A DNA stretch of 64,000 nucleotides from Pseudomarimonas salicorniae (GTDB lineage: Bacteria; Pseudomonadota; Gammaproteobacteria; Xanthomonadales; Xanthomonadaceae). Location of the stretch: positions 186,001 through 250,000 of the forward strand of contig NZ_JALNMH010000003.1 in NCBI RefSeq assembly GCF_023156535.1, in the 5' to 3' direction. Of the stretch, positions 26,701-35,420 are shown piece by piece (position 1 is the stretch's first letter; the number at the start of each line of letters is the position of its first letter). Below the pieces are notes generated by a model that was not told where the DNA came from, did no database searches, and saw only the letters and a list, made by a program, of their open reading frames with translations. A program made the translations under genes and the position numbers.

Positions 26701-29432
26701 TCGGCGAGAAGATCGACAAGCCGGGCAGGATCGACAACGAAACCAATGTCCGCAGCGGCAGCTACAGCAGCCTGGGGCCCAACGGGCCGACGAGCGGCTC
26801 GCGACAGGTTGGCGGCAACAACCCCAAGCAGTTCAGCGAAGGCGCCTCGGGAAAGCGGACGCAGACCGACAATGCCGAGGGCGGCTCCGTGGTGGAGTTC
26901 GGATCCGATGAGTACCAGACCGTACTGGATGCGACGATTCCGTTGTTCAAGTGGTACTGGGGCGTGCCGGAGATACTGTCCGCGGAAGTTTTTGCCGAGC
27001 TGCGATTGATTGCGAAATACCTGTTCTCCGGCAGCATCCGGCGGGTAAACGGCGTGGAGAGGATTGAAGGTCTGACCAACGCCGTGTTCATCACCCTGAT
27101 CACGATCGGCGTCGACATCGATGTGCTCTTCGGGCTGCTGGTTGATGCTGGCGCCTCGCTCAGTGGGCTGATCATCTCGGAGATGCCGGTGATCCTCGAG
27201 GACGGCGAGGTCCAGACCCAGGGCCCCTGCATCACCTTCGGTCTCGACTTTTCCTACTGGATCGATCCCTGCCCGGTCTGCCCGACGCCGGCATTTGGCG
27301 ACACGCTTCCGGTGCTGGAAGCACGGGCGCCGGAGGGCTGCGGGTTCTTCAGCGCCAGCGATCGCAAGATGAGCCCGCTGATCGATCCGGAAGTCGCCAA
27401 GCTGGCCCGAGTCACCGCAAAGGATGTCCAACTCGGGTTCGACCAGGCGCGCGAGCTACGCAGGCAGCCGGCCCTGGCCTTCGACCGTCAGGGCAACGGC
27501 CAGATGCTGATGCTGAACGCCTCGCGGGGGCTGTCGGCCAGCGGCGTCAGCGCCGGCGGCACCGGCCCTCAGGCCACGCTGAGCACGGCCATGGGCATCC
27601 GCGAGCCACAGGTCACCTATTTCGATGCCGAACGCGGACTTGCTGTGTGGGCAGAAAGCGAACTGCCAGAATCCGAGTTCCGCGCTGCGAGCTATCCGAC
27701 CCTGGTCGCCGCGCAGCGCCTGGTCTACGCGGAGTGGGATGGCGAACAGTGGGGCGAGAAGCGCACGCTTACCGCGGCGACATCCGGGGACGGTCGGGTG
27801 ACTCTGGCGGCCTGCCCGGCAGGTGCAGCGAATTGTCCGGCAGGCGGCGAGGTCGTGGCCGTGTGGCAACGCAACGCCAGCGGCAATGCGCTAGCGCCCC
27901 AGTATCGTCTGTGGCACGCCACCTTCCGCCCGGGCACAGGGTTCGGACCCGCGGCACCGGTCGACACCTCGCCCACGCAGGGCGTGCAGGACATCACCCC
28001 GAGCGCCACCTACGTGGGTGGACGGCCGGTCCTGGTCTGGACGCGCCAGTTCGGCCCGGCGATCAGCAACTTCGCGCAGCGCAATCTGGCCTATCGCGTG
28101 CTGCCCAACGGCAACCCGACGGTGCTCGCGGCCGCGCCAGCGGCCAGTGCACCGAGCGCTGTGTCGGTCGGCAGCAGCGGACTGCGAGTCGCGTGGCTGC
28201 GCGCCGACCCGAACACCTCCAGCAACCCGCAAGCGGCCAGGGCTGGCGCGGTGGGCACGCAGCAGGCCCTGTACGTAGCCCAGGCGATCTGCAATGCCAC
28301 CACCTGTAGTTTCCCTGAGGCACTGATCCCGGCTGCGCGGGACCAGCATGGTCGCCGGATTTACGGAGAGCGGCCACGGCTCGTTCGCGGCGAGAACGAC
28401 GCCTTCGTCGTCATGCGGGTCTTCCGCCTGCAGGGCGATGCCTCGGAGGCCGTGTACCCGGGCGATCCGATCGGGACGGTGTTGAACTCGGCAGAGGTCA
28501 TTCTGTTCACCCCGAACTTCGCCACCGGCGTCGGCCGCATCCTGCCGCTCACCGCAGACGGCGCCACCCACATGGGGGTCTTCGCCGCCTTCAATCCGGC
28601 GGCCCGCGAGATCGTCACCGGCTCGTCGATCTTCCTGCCGCCCAACGCCGGACCCATGCGGGCCGCGCTGAAGGCCACCGGCTTCAAGGGACACGTGGCC
28701 TACAGCAAGCAGATCGCCAGCGCCGGTCCGGTCGAATTGCGCGCCACGGTGGATGCCCCGGACCTGGCGCTGGAGAAGATCGAGCCGCAGAGCGAACTCT
28801 CGCCCTCCACCGCGCAATCGACCCGCCTCACCATCGGCAATCGGGGCGCGGGCTATACGCTTGGCGCAAATGGCGTGGTGATGATCGAGCTGCGCTGGAA
28901 CTCGCCCGGCGGCGCCCTGCTGGGAAGCTACACACTGGACTCCATCGGTGCCGGCGAAGAGCGCGTTGTCGAGCTCGCCTGGACGGCCCCGGCCAGCGCC
29001 CACCCGGACGAGCCTGCCGTGCTGGTGGCCATGCTGGTCGCCCCCGGCAGCTTCAACGAGGTCACCGGGGACAACAACCAGTTGCAGTTCGAATACCCGG
29101 GTATGCCGGTGCCGCAGCAGCTTGCCTCAGGCGCCATTCCCGGCGTTCCTCAGGTGCAGCTCGGATGGGAGCCTATGGACGATTCGAGGATTGCCGGCTA
29201 TCGGGTCTATCGCCAGGGCGGTGAGGGCAACTGGATCGCCATGGGCGCATCGCCCACCCACGGCTTCCTCGATCTCTCGGCCAGCTTCAACACGCCTCGC
29301 ACCTACGCGATCAGCAGCTACTCCTCCCGAGGCGTGGAGTCCGAGCTCAGCGAAGCCATCACCGTCATGCCCGTGCCGCAGGGCTCCGCTTCCCAGTTGC
29401 CCTTCGTCGACGGATTCGAAGCTCGCAACTGA
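23742..29432 (+). CDS. Giant secreted multidomain protein (LamG-like, CARDB, FnIII) with C-terminal FVDGFE ending
   Basis: This 1896-aa protein has signal peptide MKRSVPSLFQRWILLLLLAV...AVAQ. A LamG/concanavalin-type domain spans about 28-230 (ITAHYPFENNLDEAAG...GRIDELRIYPRAVD). Immunoglobulin-like domains (about 240-480), a long Cys-containing central region (CGEDLYRRYTDGTGRAEF, CSSFGCRGVQ) and an 'ARSP' quasi-repeat part with TLAACPAGAANC follow. Near the end are a CARDB domain (about 1660-1790, DLALEKIEPQSELS...VTGDNNQLQF) and an FnIII domain (about 1805-1885, VQLGWEPMDDSRIAGYRVYR). It ends QLPFVDGFEARN. ATG 23742 has GAGG upstream. Function is unknown; likely cell-surface or secreted. Confidence 0.85.
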   Translation: MKRSVPSLFQRWILLLLLAVFGLPAVAQRIDDSITAHYPFENNLDEAAGVNTRPVVRGTLEYAVGALGRSAKVSGDDEIDFGGIPGSTFAGDFTVAFFVNLEGAGAQALFSKETTCDAGDRFKIGVANGSPARLSFQLANATTQASANATVPRSQWVHVAAVRSGSQALVYVDGVADRSASLPSLNLGAISAPFGLATSPCIGRTLGLTRAQGRIDELRIYPRAVDAATIAGLARRPSFAVAPARATPGAQISVSASHLVVDRTYEVRLSGTTRVTLFRGPATATSMTWPITLPEAAAGRYELQLVAVLLRSLENVERSVSFDVAPRLSITSSPSAQAGKKATFTLGNLVRGNQTRLFYGGRLLAGPEAAGGTTHAFSVVLPRDFPASLPASVALRAEQLSGRSVSHLGTGSVSVAAPFAGRFAPVQQLSSSRTQVPPDEKVRINGQLGFADGASASNVEVSAFWMGDDGSVTPLPTSLFDLSNTGSLFLETRPPSLEAMTAVRPDVGGRIRLAKKRTNEFGRVEWEFEEGPRLETINDTDPDTDITVRVLRRTTQGTEPLAGAYVVVSANAPLGYTFDPPTGSGGESNASIGGGSLYLHRQPSLRQSLGPAKALQSRPGAVNQVNNEIADLPPPPAPACGEDLYRRYTDGTGRAEFPVLGGPEQTPAGWQAVQSTQFSANECSSFGCRGVQVSRVYSFQVSVYTLHLGAGYRNADRSEDPVRFNISYFRDTETFRITNLRTGETTEQQVSANLHVEVPNITGTDNFITFGDPIMYHELGGQVIGPVNRIGSGFQLAFGKWVDFGDLPTEGGSTERSRVSEFVNPSPDKVIEFEHRPDVNGSISSAKLFLTNLITGQPSYIGDFQQVSFFDGCNLQNGSDLSLARAETWRLRLPSELANSWRFPRGVLFPQSGPMRACGHIAVENARGGSGRRNLCFHWQQGPGSMYGRGGPITVNDADMFDVQVEDSGYVVGQGQASIPKRETELLGEKIDKPGRIDNETNVRSGSYSSLGPNGPTSGSRQVGGNNPKQFSEGASGKRTQTDNAEGGSVVEFGSDEYQTVLDATIPLFKWYWGVPEILSAEVFAELRLIAKYLFSGSIRRVNGVERIEGLTNAVFITLITIGVDIDVLFGLLVDAGASLSGLIISEMPVILEDGEVQTQGPCITFGLDFSYWIDPCPVCPTPAFGDTLPVLEARAPEGCGFFSASDRKMSPLIDPEVAKLARVTAKDVQLGFDQARELRRQPALAFDRQGNGQMLMLNASRGLSASGVSAGGTGPQATLSTAMGIREPQVTYFDAERGLAVWAESELPESEFRAASYPTLVAAQRLVYAEWDGEQWGEKRTLTAATSGDGRVTLAACPAGAANCPAGGEVVAVWQRNASGNALAPQYRLWHATFRPGTGFGPAAPVDTSPTQGVQDITPSATYVGGRPVLVWTRQFGPAISNFAQRNLAYRVLPNGNPTVLAAAPAASAPSAVSVGSSGLRVAWLRADPNTSSNPQAARAGAVGTQQALYVAQAICNATTCSFPEALIPAARDQHGRRIYGERPRLVRGENDAFVVMRVFRLQGDASEAVYPGDPIGTVLNSAEVILFTPNFATGVGRILPLTADGATHMGVFAAFNPAAREIVTGSSIFLPPNAGPMRAALKATGFKGHVAYSKQIASAGPVELRATVDAPDLALEKIEPQSELSPSTAQSTRLTIGNRGAGYTLGANGVVMIELRWNSPGGALLGSYTLDSIGAGEERVVELAWTAPASAHPDEPAVLVAMLVAPGSFNEVTGDNNQLQFEYPGMPVPQQLASGAIPGVPQVQLGWEPMDDSRIAGYRVYRQGGEGNWIAMGASPTHGFLDLSASFNTPRTYAISSYSSRGVESELSEAITVMPVPQGSASQLPFVDGFEARN

Positions 29433-29638
29433 GTGTCGCTGGAAGCCGCTTCGGAAGCGAGGTCGCAGGCCTCGCCCCGAAGCGGTCCGAACTCGACACG
29501 CAGGTCGCCACGAGGCCGGGGGTGATCGGGGTCTTCCAGAGCCGGCTGAGGCGTCGGTGGAGCGCGACCTCCTGGAGCGCAAGGCCCTTGAATGCCTCGC
29601 GGAAACCGAAGCTCAGTTCGGGCACGCGGAAGAAATTC
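29433..29638. other. Intergenic spacer after the giant protein gene
   Basis: These 206 bases hold no gene that I can support. Apparent reading frames are shadows or run through repeats. No T-run terminator is seen; the spacer leads into R2 and R3 repeats. Confidence 0.5.
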
Positions 29639-29708
29639 ATAGGGTGCGGCTGGCCGCACCGGGCATACCGTGCGAAGTCCCGCTTCGATGCGCCAAGACA
29701 CACCCTAT
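29639..29708. repeat. Intergenic hairpin repeat, family R2
   Basis: A 70-bp copy opens ATAGGGTGCGGCTGGCCGCA and closes CGCCAAGACACACCCTAT, with inner hairpin GGTGCGGC-TG-GCCGCACC. It is closely similar to 37030-37099. Confidence 0.88.
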
Positions 29709-29742
29709 TAGGCTTCGCCGACGTGCAGCGAAGCCCGACTGC

Positions 29743-29835
29743 AGGAGCGCACATGGAAGCGACTGCGTCGTGGCGTGTTCACCATAGACCGCGGCCACAG
29801 CGAACGTCCGCAATCGCGGCCATGTCCGGTCCTAC
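29743..29835. repeat. Decayed copy of repeat family R3
   Basis: It keeps the order and spacing of R3 (short arm, TTCACCATAGACCGCGGCC, short arm ending TCCTAC) directly after R2 but is much diverged; only the central TTCACCA(T/C)AGACC block is clear. 29836-29997 shows no gene or further repeat. Confidence 0.5.
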
Positions 29836-29997
29836 GAAAAGCCCGCCCATCTGAGGTTTCGGCCAACGGCCGGTGTGCGCCCCTGTCCGCTTCCCTCTGA
29901 GAACACCAGACGCCTGCAGCCGGCTCGGCATCCGGACGCACCGGCGTGACGCGTTCCTGCAGGCTGTTGCGGGGGAGCTACCGGAGACTTGCCCGGT

Positions 29998-32631
29998 CTA
30001 CAGTTTCGGCCGCGCGGAACGCGCGGAGGCAGTTTCTCGATGTTCGGGGCCGAACGCCTCGCTGTAACGCGCGATGACCGCATCCTGCAGAGCCAGCGCC
30101 TCGTCGCGGCGGCCGAGCGCGGAGAGGGCGGCGGCGCGCGCCTGTTCAACCTGGCCCCACTCGCTGACCAGGCCTTCCGCCCGATTTCCAAGCGAGGCCA
30201 TCGCCGCCTCCGATTCGTTGAGTGCCAGCTCGCCCTGCCCCGCGTAGGCCAGCAGCTGGGCGCGGTTGGCGCGGATGACCACGCACTCCTGTTGCGCCTG
30301 CATGTTGTTGCGCTCGCACATCGACCAGACCTCGTCGAATGTCGCCCGGGCTTCCGCCTCGCGCTTGTGGTGCTGATAGGCGACCGCCAGCCGTCGCATC
30401 GCGCCGATCGCCTGGGCCCGACCAAGGCGCCGGTTCATGGCGATGCCTTCCTGCATCAGGGGTTCGCCGGCCTTCAGATCGCCTTCGCGGGCTAGAACCC
30501 ATCCGAGTTCGTTCAGCGAGTTCGCCACCCAGGGATGATCCCCCGGATAGTTGTGGCGGGCTACGTCCAGCGCCTGTCGCAACAACGCAAGTTCCTCATC
30601 GTGCTTGCCCCGGTCGTAGGCGATGGAAGCCAAGGCATAGAGGTTGGGCCACATGTGCGGTGAGCGGTTGCCCATCGTCGCCTCGACCCGGGCCAGTGTC
30701 TCGCGGTAGCCGGCCTCGGCCTCGTCCCGTCGACCCTGCTGTTGGTGGACGTGCGCAAGATTCGACAGCGACATGAGGAACTGCGGATCGTCGGGCGCAT
30801 GCTCGCGGTAGATCTCGACCGCCGCCTGGATGGACTGCGCTACCGAGTCCATGTCGCCCTGCACGCTACGCACCGCCGCCAGTACGTTGTGGGCATTGGC
30901 GAGCACGGTGGGCTGGCCGCCGTGATCGGCCTGCAGGATCGCCATGGCCCGTTCGATGTGGGGCGCGCCGGGGAGGATGTCGCCCCGGTAGCCATGCAGC
31001 GCTCCAAGGTTCAGCAATGACTCCGCCACTGCAGGATGGTTCGGACCATGAGCCTTCTCGGCCAGTTCAAGCGCACGCTCGAACAGGGCCTGCGCCTCGT
31101 CAAAGCGGCCCTGCCCGGCACGGATCTCTCCGAAGTCGTCGAGCACGTCGGCCTGGAGAACAGGATCACCGTCGAGTTCGCTCCCGGCGCGGGTGATGGC
31201 CGCGTCGAGCGCCTCCGCAAAGGTCTGCGGCCCTGCGTCCGAGCGTTTCAGCGGATCTGCCTGTACAAAGCTCTGAACAAAGAACTCCTTGACCTTGCGC
31301 GTGCGAAGGACCTGATCGCGCGCCAGGGACGCTTCGCGCTCCGCTCGTGCGGCCTCGGCATCGGCACGCTCTGCGTGTCGCCGCGCGACATCGGCCTGCC
31401 ACAGGGCCAGCGCCAGGCCGCCGATCAGGGCAAGCAGCACGCCGCTGGCGCTGCCCACGGCAAGGCGATGCCGGACCACGAATTTGCGGAACCGGTAGGC
31501 GGCGGAATCGGCACGCGCCGCGATCGGGCGACCGTCCAGCCAGCGCCGGAGATCCTCGGCCAGCTGCAGGGCACCCTGATAGCGGCGAAGCGGGTCCGGC
31601 TGCAGGGCGGTCGCGACGATCGTGTCGAGTTCCTCATCGCTGCGCTGCAGATGTCCGCGGAAGCTGCCCTCCCGCGACTGCCGGCGCAGGGTGGCGCCCG
31701 GACGAGGCGTCACCTCGTCGTCCAGCTGCGCGATCAGCCGCTCGGGCGTCGCGCTCCGTTGCGGGAACGGCGGCTCGCCGGTGAGCAGTTCGTACAGCAC
31801 CGCGCCGAGCGCGAAGACGTCGGCGCTGGTCCCCACGGGTTCGCCGCGGATCTGCTCGGGCGCGGCGTAGGCGGGCGAAAAGACCCGGACCCCGGTGGAG
31901 GTCAGGCGCAGGTCGGCGCTGTCGTCGATCAGTCGGGCGATACCGAAGTCGAGCACCCTGACACGACCCTCGGCGTCCACCAGGATGTTCGATGGCTTCA
32001 GGTCTCGGTGCACCACGAGCTGCGCATGGGCATGCGCCACGGCATCGCACACCTGCAGCAGCAGCTGGACGCGGCCGCGAGCGTCGAGTTGCGCTGCTTC
32101 GACATGCGCCTGCAAGGGCTGCCCTCGGACCAGCTCCATCGCGTACCAGGGCGCGCCGTCCTCGGACACGCCGCCGTCCAGAAGGCGTGCGATGTTGGGA
32201 TGATCAAGTCGGGCGAGAATGCGCCGCTCGCGGGCAAAGCGCTCGCGCAGCGCCTCGCTGTCGACCAGGGGCCGGATCAGCTTGATGGCGACCTGCTGTT
32301 CGAAGTCATCGTCCCGCTGCGCGCGCCAGACCTCGCCCATGCCACCGCTGCCGATGCGTTCGACCAGCCGGTAGTGGCCGAGTCGGGCACCGCCCTCGGC
32401 GCGCTTTCGCGCCGCACTTTCCAGCCCGGAAGCCAGGGTGGGCGACCCGGCGAGCACGCCCTGATCCAGCACGCCGCTGCGCTGGTCGGCTGCCAGAAGT
32501 TGGCGAAGCTCGGCGGCAAGTCCAGGGTCTTCTGCCGCCAACGCATCCAGACTCGCCTCGCGCTGCGGCGCATCGAGGTCGAACAGCGCATCGAGCATCT
32601 CCGACAGCCGCGCCCAGCGTGACTCATCCAT
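29998..32631 (-). CDS. Membrane Ser/Thr protein kinase with TPR region (second copy)
   Basis: This protein of about 877 aa starts MDESRWARLSEMLDALFDLD. An N-terminal helical part (1-80) precedes the kinase (about 85-350) with IGSGGMGEVWRA, VAIKLIRPL, VVHRDLKPSNILVD and VLDFGIARL. A TM segment (VGSASGVLLALIGGLALALW) and then TPR repeats (ALFERALELAEKAHGPNHPAVAESLLNLGAL, NYPGDHPWVANSLNELGW) follow. It has the same plan as the kinase at 17933 but the sequence is clearly different, so the duplication is old. ATG 32655 is a possible earlier start. It is 92 bp downstream of an ECF sigma gene. Confidence 0.94.
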   Translation of the reverse strand: MDESRWARLSEMLDALFDLDAPQREASLDALAAEDPGLAAELRQLLAADQRSGVLDQGVLAGSPTLASGLESAARKRAEGGARLGHYRLVERIGSGGMGEVWRAQRDDDFEQQVAIKLIRPLVDSEALRERFARERRILARLDHPNIARLLDGGVSEDGAPWYAMELVRGQPLQAHVEAAQLDARGRVQLLLQVCDAVAHAHAQLVVHRDLKPSNILVDAEGRVRVLDFGIARLIDDSADLRLTSTGVRVFSPAYAAPEQIRGEPVGTSADVFALGAVLYELLTGEPPFPQRSATPERLIAQLDDEVTPRPGATLRRQSREGSFRGHLQRSDEELDTIVATALQPDPLRRYQGALQLAEDLRRWLDGRPIAARADSAAYRFRKFVVRHRLAVGSASGVLLALIGGLALALWQADVARRHAERADAEAARAEREASLARDQVLRTRKVKEFFVQSFVQADPLKRSDAGPQTFAEALDAAITRAGSELDGDPVLQADVLDDFGEIRAGQGRFDEAQALFERALELAEKAHGPNHPAVAESLLNLGALHGYRGDILPGAPHIERAMAILQADHGGQPTVLANAHNVLAAVRSVQGDMDSVAQSIQAAVEIYREHAPDDPQFLMSLSNLAHVHQQQGRRDEAEAGYRETLARVEATMGNRSPHMWPNLYALASIAYDRGKHDEELALLRQALDVARHNYPGDHPWVANSLNELGWVLAREGDLKAGEPLMQEGIAMNRRLGRAQAIGAMRRLAVAYQHHKREAEARATFDEVWSMCERNNMQAQQECVVIRANRAQLLAYAGQGELALNESEAAMASLGNRAEGLVSEWGQVEQARAAALSALGRRDEALALQDAVIARYSEAFGPEHRETASARSARPKL

Positions 32632-32723
32632 CGCCTGCCCCCACCCCTCGACCATCCTGCCCGCGGACTGCGGGAGCCTCGCCGCGCATCAGCTCTGCGC
32701 GGCGCCCCTGCACATCATGAATC

Positions 32724-33326
32724 TCAACCCATGGCGGCGTGAAGCACCGCCCTCGCCTTGCGCCAGTCGCGCTTGAGCGTACGCTCGGAGCGGCCGGTCA
32801 GCGCAGCGATCTCCTCCAGCTCAAGTCCGGCAAAGAAACGCATGTCGACCAGTGAGACCAGCGAGGGATCAAACGCTTCCAACCGTTCGAGCGATTGGTC
32901 CAGCGCGATCAGACGCTCGGCGGCGCCCGCCTCGCCCAAGGATTCCGCGATGCCGTCCAAGGTCTGGTCGGACTGTCCACCCCCGCGTTTGGCGGCGCAG
33001 CGTTCCCGGGCGTGGTCGATCAACAGCTGGCGCATGGCCCGGGCGGCCACCGCAAAGAAATGCTGGCGGTCTGTCGTCTGCACACCATCCGAGCGCGCCA
33101 GCCGCAGGTAGACCTCGTGGACGAGGGAGGTGGCGCTCGGGCCGGAGGACGAGCCCTGCAGCTGCCGCCGGGCCAGCCGCTGCAACTCGTCGTAGACCAT
33201 CGCAAAGGCGCAGTCGGCAGCCTGTCGGTCGCCGGCCCCGGCTGCCTGCAGCAGCGCAGTCACTTCGCCCACCCGCACCTCCGCATGGCCGACAAGTTCC
33301 GGCTGGAGTGTACTGGCAGCGGACAC
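32724..33326 (-). CDS. ECF-type sigma factor paired with the second kinase
   Basis: This 200-aa sigma factor has sigma2 blocks (CAFAMVYDELQRLARRQLQG, TSLVHEVYLRLARSDG, RQHFFAVAARAMRQLLIDHARERCAAKR) and a sigma4 HTH (FFAGLELEEIAALTGRSERTLKRDWRKARAVLHAAMG). It is a paralogue of the factor at 20518. There is a 92-bp gap to the kinase, so here the pair does not overlap. The FHA-GGDEF gene ends 39 bp upstream on the same strand, so they may share a transcript. Confidence 0.93.
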   Translation of the reverse strand: MSAASTLQPELVGHAEVRVGEVTALLQAAGAGDRQAADCAFAMVYDELQRLARRQLQGSSSGPSATSLVHEVYLRLARSDGVQTTDRQHFFAVAARAMRQLLIDHARERCAAKRGGGQSDQTLDGIAESLGEAGAAERLIALDQSLERLEAFDPSLVSLVDMRFFAGLELEEIAALTGRSERTLKRDWRKARAVLHAAMG

Positions 33327-33365
33327 GCCGGACGATGCCCCGGGGCAGACCGGGGAGAACGCCCG

Positions 33366-34277
33366 CTAGGCGGCCCCTTCGGCCGTGACGAACAGCACCC
33401 GGTTGCGCCCGGCACGCTTGGCCTCGTACAGCGCACCGTCGGCCCGCGAGTAGAGCTCGTCTGCCGCGGCGTCGCCGGGCTCGAGGCAGGTGACGCCGAA
33501 GCTGGCGGTGACCGGAATCGGCTCGCCCTGCTCATCCAGCGTCTGTGCCTGCAATGCCTCGCGCAGGGTCTCGGCCACCTTGACCGCGCGCTCCTTGCCG
33601 TGGCCCGGCAGGAGGACGGCAAACTCCTCGCCGCCGATCCGGCCAGGCAGCGCCGGCGGCGGCGCGTGCCTGCGCAGCACTCCGCCGACCGCGGCAAGCA
33701 CGCGATCGCCGGCGGGATGGCCAAAGCGGTCATTGATGTGCTTGAAGTGATCGACGTCGAGCACCACCAGCCCCACCTCGCCCAGACCACGCGCGGCGGA
33801 AAAGGCCTTCTCCATCTCGGCGCGGAAATAGCGGCGGTTGGCGAGGCCGGTGAGTTGATCCTTGGTGGCCTGGTCGTGGAGTGCCGCGACCATCGCGTTC
33901 TCCGGGCTCTTTGGCCCGAGCAGCTTGAGCATCAGGTCGCCCACGGTGAGCAGGTCGCCTTCCAGCAGCGGGCTGGCCTTGACCTGCATCCCGTTGACCC
34001 GGGTCGGATTGGTCGCACCCAGGTCGGTGACCCAGTAGCCGCCCCGCTTTCGAAAGACGTGGCAGTGGCGCCGGGACACGCTGGGCTCGCCGAGACGGAT
34101 GTCCACTTCGCCTTCGCGTCCGATGATCGCGGCATCGTCCAGTTCGAAGCGGGCACCAATCTGCGGGCCGGCCACGACCACCAGGCACCAGGGGCGGTTC
34201 TCCGGCTGCAGCGAGGGGGCCTGCACGCGGATCGTATGCTCGTTGAGGAGCCGGGCCTTGAGGGTCTTCTCTTCCAC
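33366..34277 (-). CDS. FHA-GGDEF diguanylate cyclase
   Basis: This 303-aa protein has an N-terminal FHA domain (about 30-115; LDDAAIIGREGEVDIRLGEPSVSRRHCHVF...RVNGMQV, phospho-Thr binding) and a C-terminal GGDEF domain (about 130-300; DQLTGLANRRYFRAEME, DVDHFKHINDRFGHPAGDRVL, active-site GRIGGEEFAVLLPG). GGEEF is a functional variant, so it should make c-di-GMP. No transmembrane segment is seen, so it is cytosolic. The FHA domain suggests control by Ser/Thr phosphorylation, possibly by the neighbouring kinase (inference). Start GTG 34277. Confidence 0.93.
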   Translation of the reverse strand: MEEKTLKARLLNEHTIRVQAPSLQPENRPWCLVVVAGPQIGARFELDDAAIIGREGEVDIRLGEPSVSRRHCHVFRKRGGYWVTDLGATNPTRVNGMQVKASPLLEGDLLTVGDLMLKLLGPKSPENAMVAALHDQATKDQLTGLANRRYFRAEMEKAFSAARGLGEVGLVVLDVDHFKHINDRFGHPAGDRVLAAVGGVLRRHAPPPALPGRIGGEEFAVLLPGHGKERAVKVAETLREALQAQTLDEQGEPIPVTASFGVTCLEPGDAAADELYSRADGALYEAKRAGRNRVLFVTAEGAA

Positions 34278-34428
34278 GCGGATCCGCCTGATCGGTGAGA
34301 GCCCCGATTATCCCAGACCCGCCCTTCCCGCGACAGCATGGGGCGTAGTCGGCCCGAGGAATGGCCATGCCCCGGGCCGGGACGGGATTGGGTATGCTCG
34401 CCGGGCGCAGCGCCGGAAGCGACGATCC

Positions 34429-35334
34429 ATGAGCGATTCCCGATTCAGCGCCTCGGCCGGCAACCTGCTGGCAGTGGCCCATCCATCGACCACCACGCAG
34501 GGCCTGCTCGACGCGCTGGAGGAGGAGCACCGCGTCGTCCGGGTGGCCAGCATCGATGCGGCGGCCGAGGCCCTGCACCGCGAAAGTCCTGACCTCGTCC
34601 TGCTGGATGCCGCCCTGCTCGCGGACGCTGCGGCCCTGCTTGCCACCCTGCCCCGCCTGCACGTGCAACACCTGCCTCTGATGCTGATAGGCGACGCAGC
34701 GCACGAGCTGGTGGAACAATCGGTTGAGGCCGGCGTGGCCGACTGGATGCCCGCTGACCTGCCAGCGCCGCTCGCCCGTCGGCGCGTGGCGATCGCCCTC
34801 GACCTGCGCTACGCCCAGGAGCTTCTGCGCGCGCAGACCCTGCTTGACGGGCTGACCGGGTTGGCCAACCGCAAGCGGTTCGACGAGTTCCTGCAGGCCG
34901 CGGACGGCAATGCGCGCAGGCGCAAGGAGCCGATGGCGCTGATCCTGTTCGATGTGGACGAGTTCGCCAGCTACAACGAGGCGCTGGGCTCGCGCGCGGG
35001 GGACGAGGTGCTCCTGCATATCGGTCGCACCCTGGCCAGCGCGCGACGACGGCCGTTCGACCTGTTCGCGCGCTTTTCCGGCGACTGCTTCGCCTGCGTG
35101 CTGCCGGATACCGACCTCGAGGGCGCCCGCGCCGTGGCCGAGCTGTTCCTGGCCGATGTCGACGCGCTGCAGATCGACCATCCCGATTCGCAGGTCGCCA
35201 GTCACGTCACCATCAGCGTCGGCATCGCGGCCCATGTGCCGCAGCCCGCCGAGCATCCTCTGATCCTGCTGGAAATGGCCAACCAGGCCCTGCGCCGGGC
35301 CAAGCTCGCCGGGCGTCACGTCGTCAGCGACTGA
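34429..35334 (+). CDS. Receiver-like plus degenerate GGDEF protein
   Basis: This 301-aa protein has an N-terminal response-regulator-like fold (about 10-125; ESPDLVLLDAALLAD carries the candidate phospho-Asp), then a GGDEF-like domain (about 140-300; LDGLTGLANRKRFDEFLQAADG, FDVDEFASYNEALGSRAGDEVLLHIGRTL). The signature GGDEF is replaced by FSGDCFACVLP, so cyclase activity is unlikely; it may bind nucleotide or act as a scaffold. ATG 34429 begins at the domain edge. It is divergent from the FHA-GGDEF gene and upstream of the cyclase-like gene on the same strand (86-bp gap). Confidence 0.85.
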   Translation: MSDSRFSASAGNLLAVAHPSTTTQGLLDALEEEHRVVRVASIDAAAEALHRESPDLVLLDAALLADAAALLATLPRLHVQHLPLMLIGDAAHELVEQSVEAGVADWMPADLPAPLARRRVAIALDLRYAQELLRAQTLLDGLTGLANRKRFDEFLQAADGNARRRKEPMALILFDVDEFASYNEALGSRAGDEVLLHIGRTLASARRRPFDLFARFSGDCFACVLPDTDLEGARAVAELFLADVDALQIDHPDSQVASHVTISVGIAAHVPQPAEHPLILLEMANQALRRAKLAGRHVVSD

Positions 35335-35420
35335 GCAGGACTTGCCTCCTCCAGCCGACGCGCTTTGACGCATTGCCCCCGGGGCACGATCATCGACGCT
35401 GGACTCCCGGGGATAGCGCG

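Noticed and set aside
31036-32622. 528-aa open frame opposite to the second Ser/Thr kinase
   Set aside because: The kinase motifs are in the other frame; the opposite frame is low-complexity.
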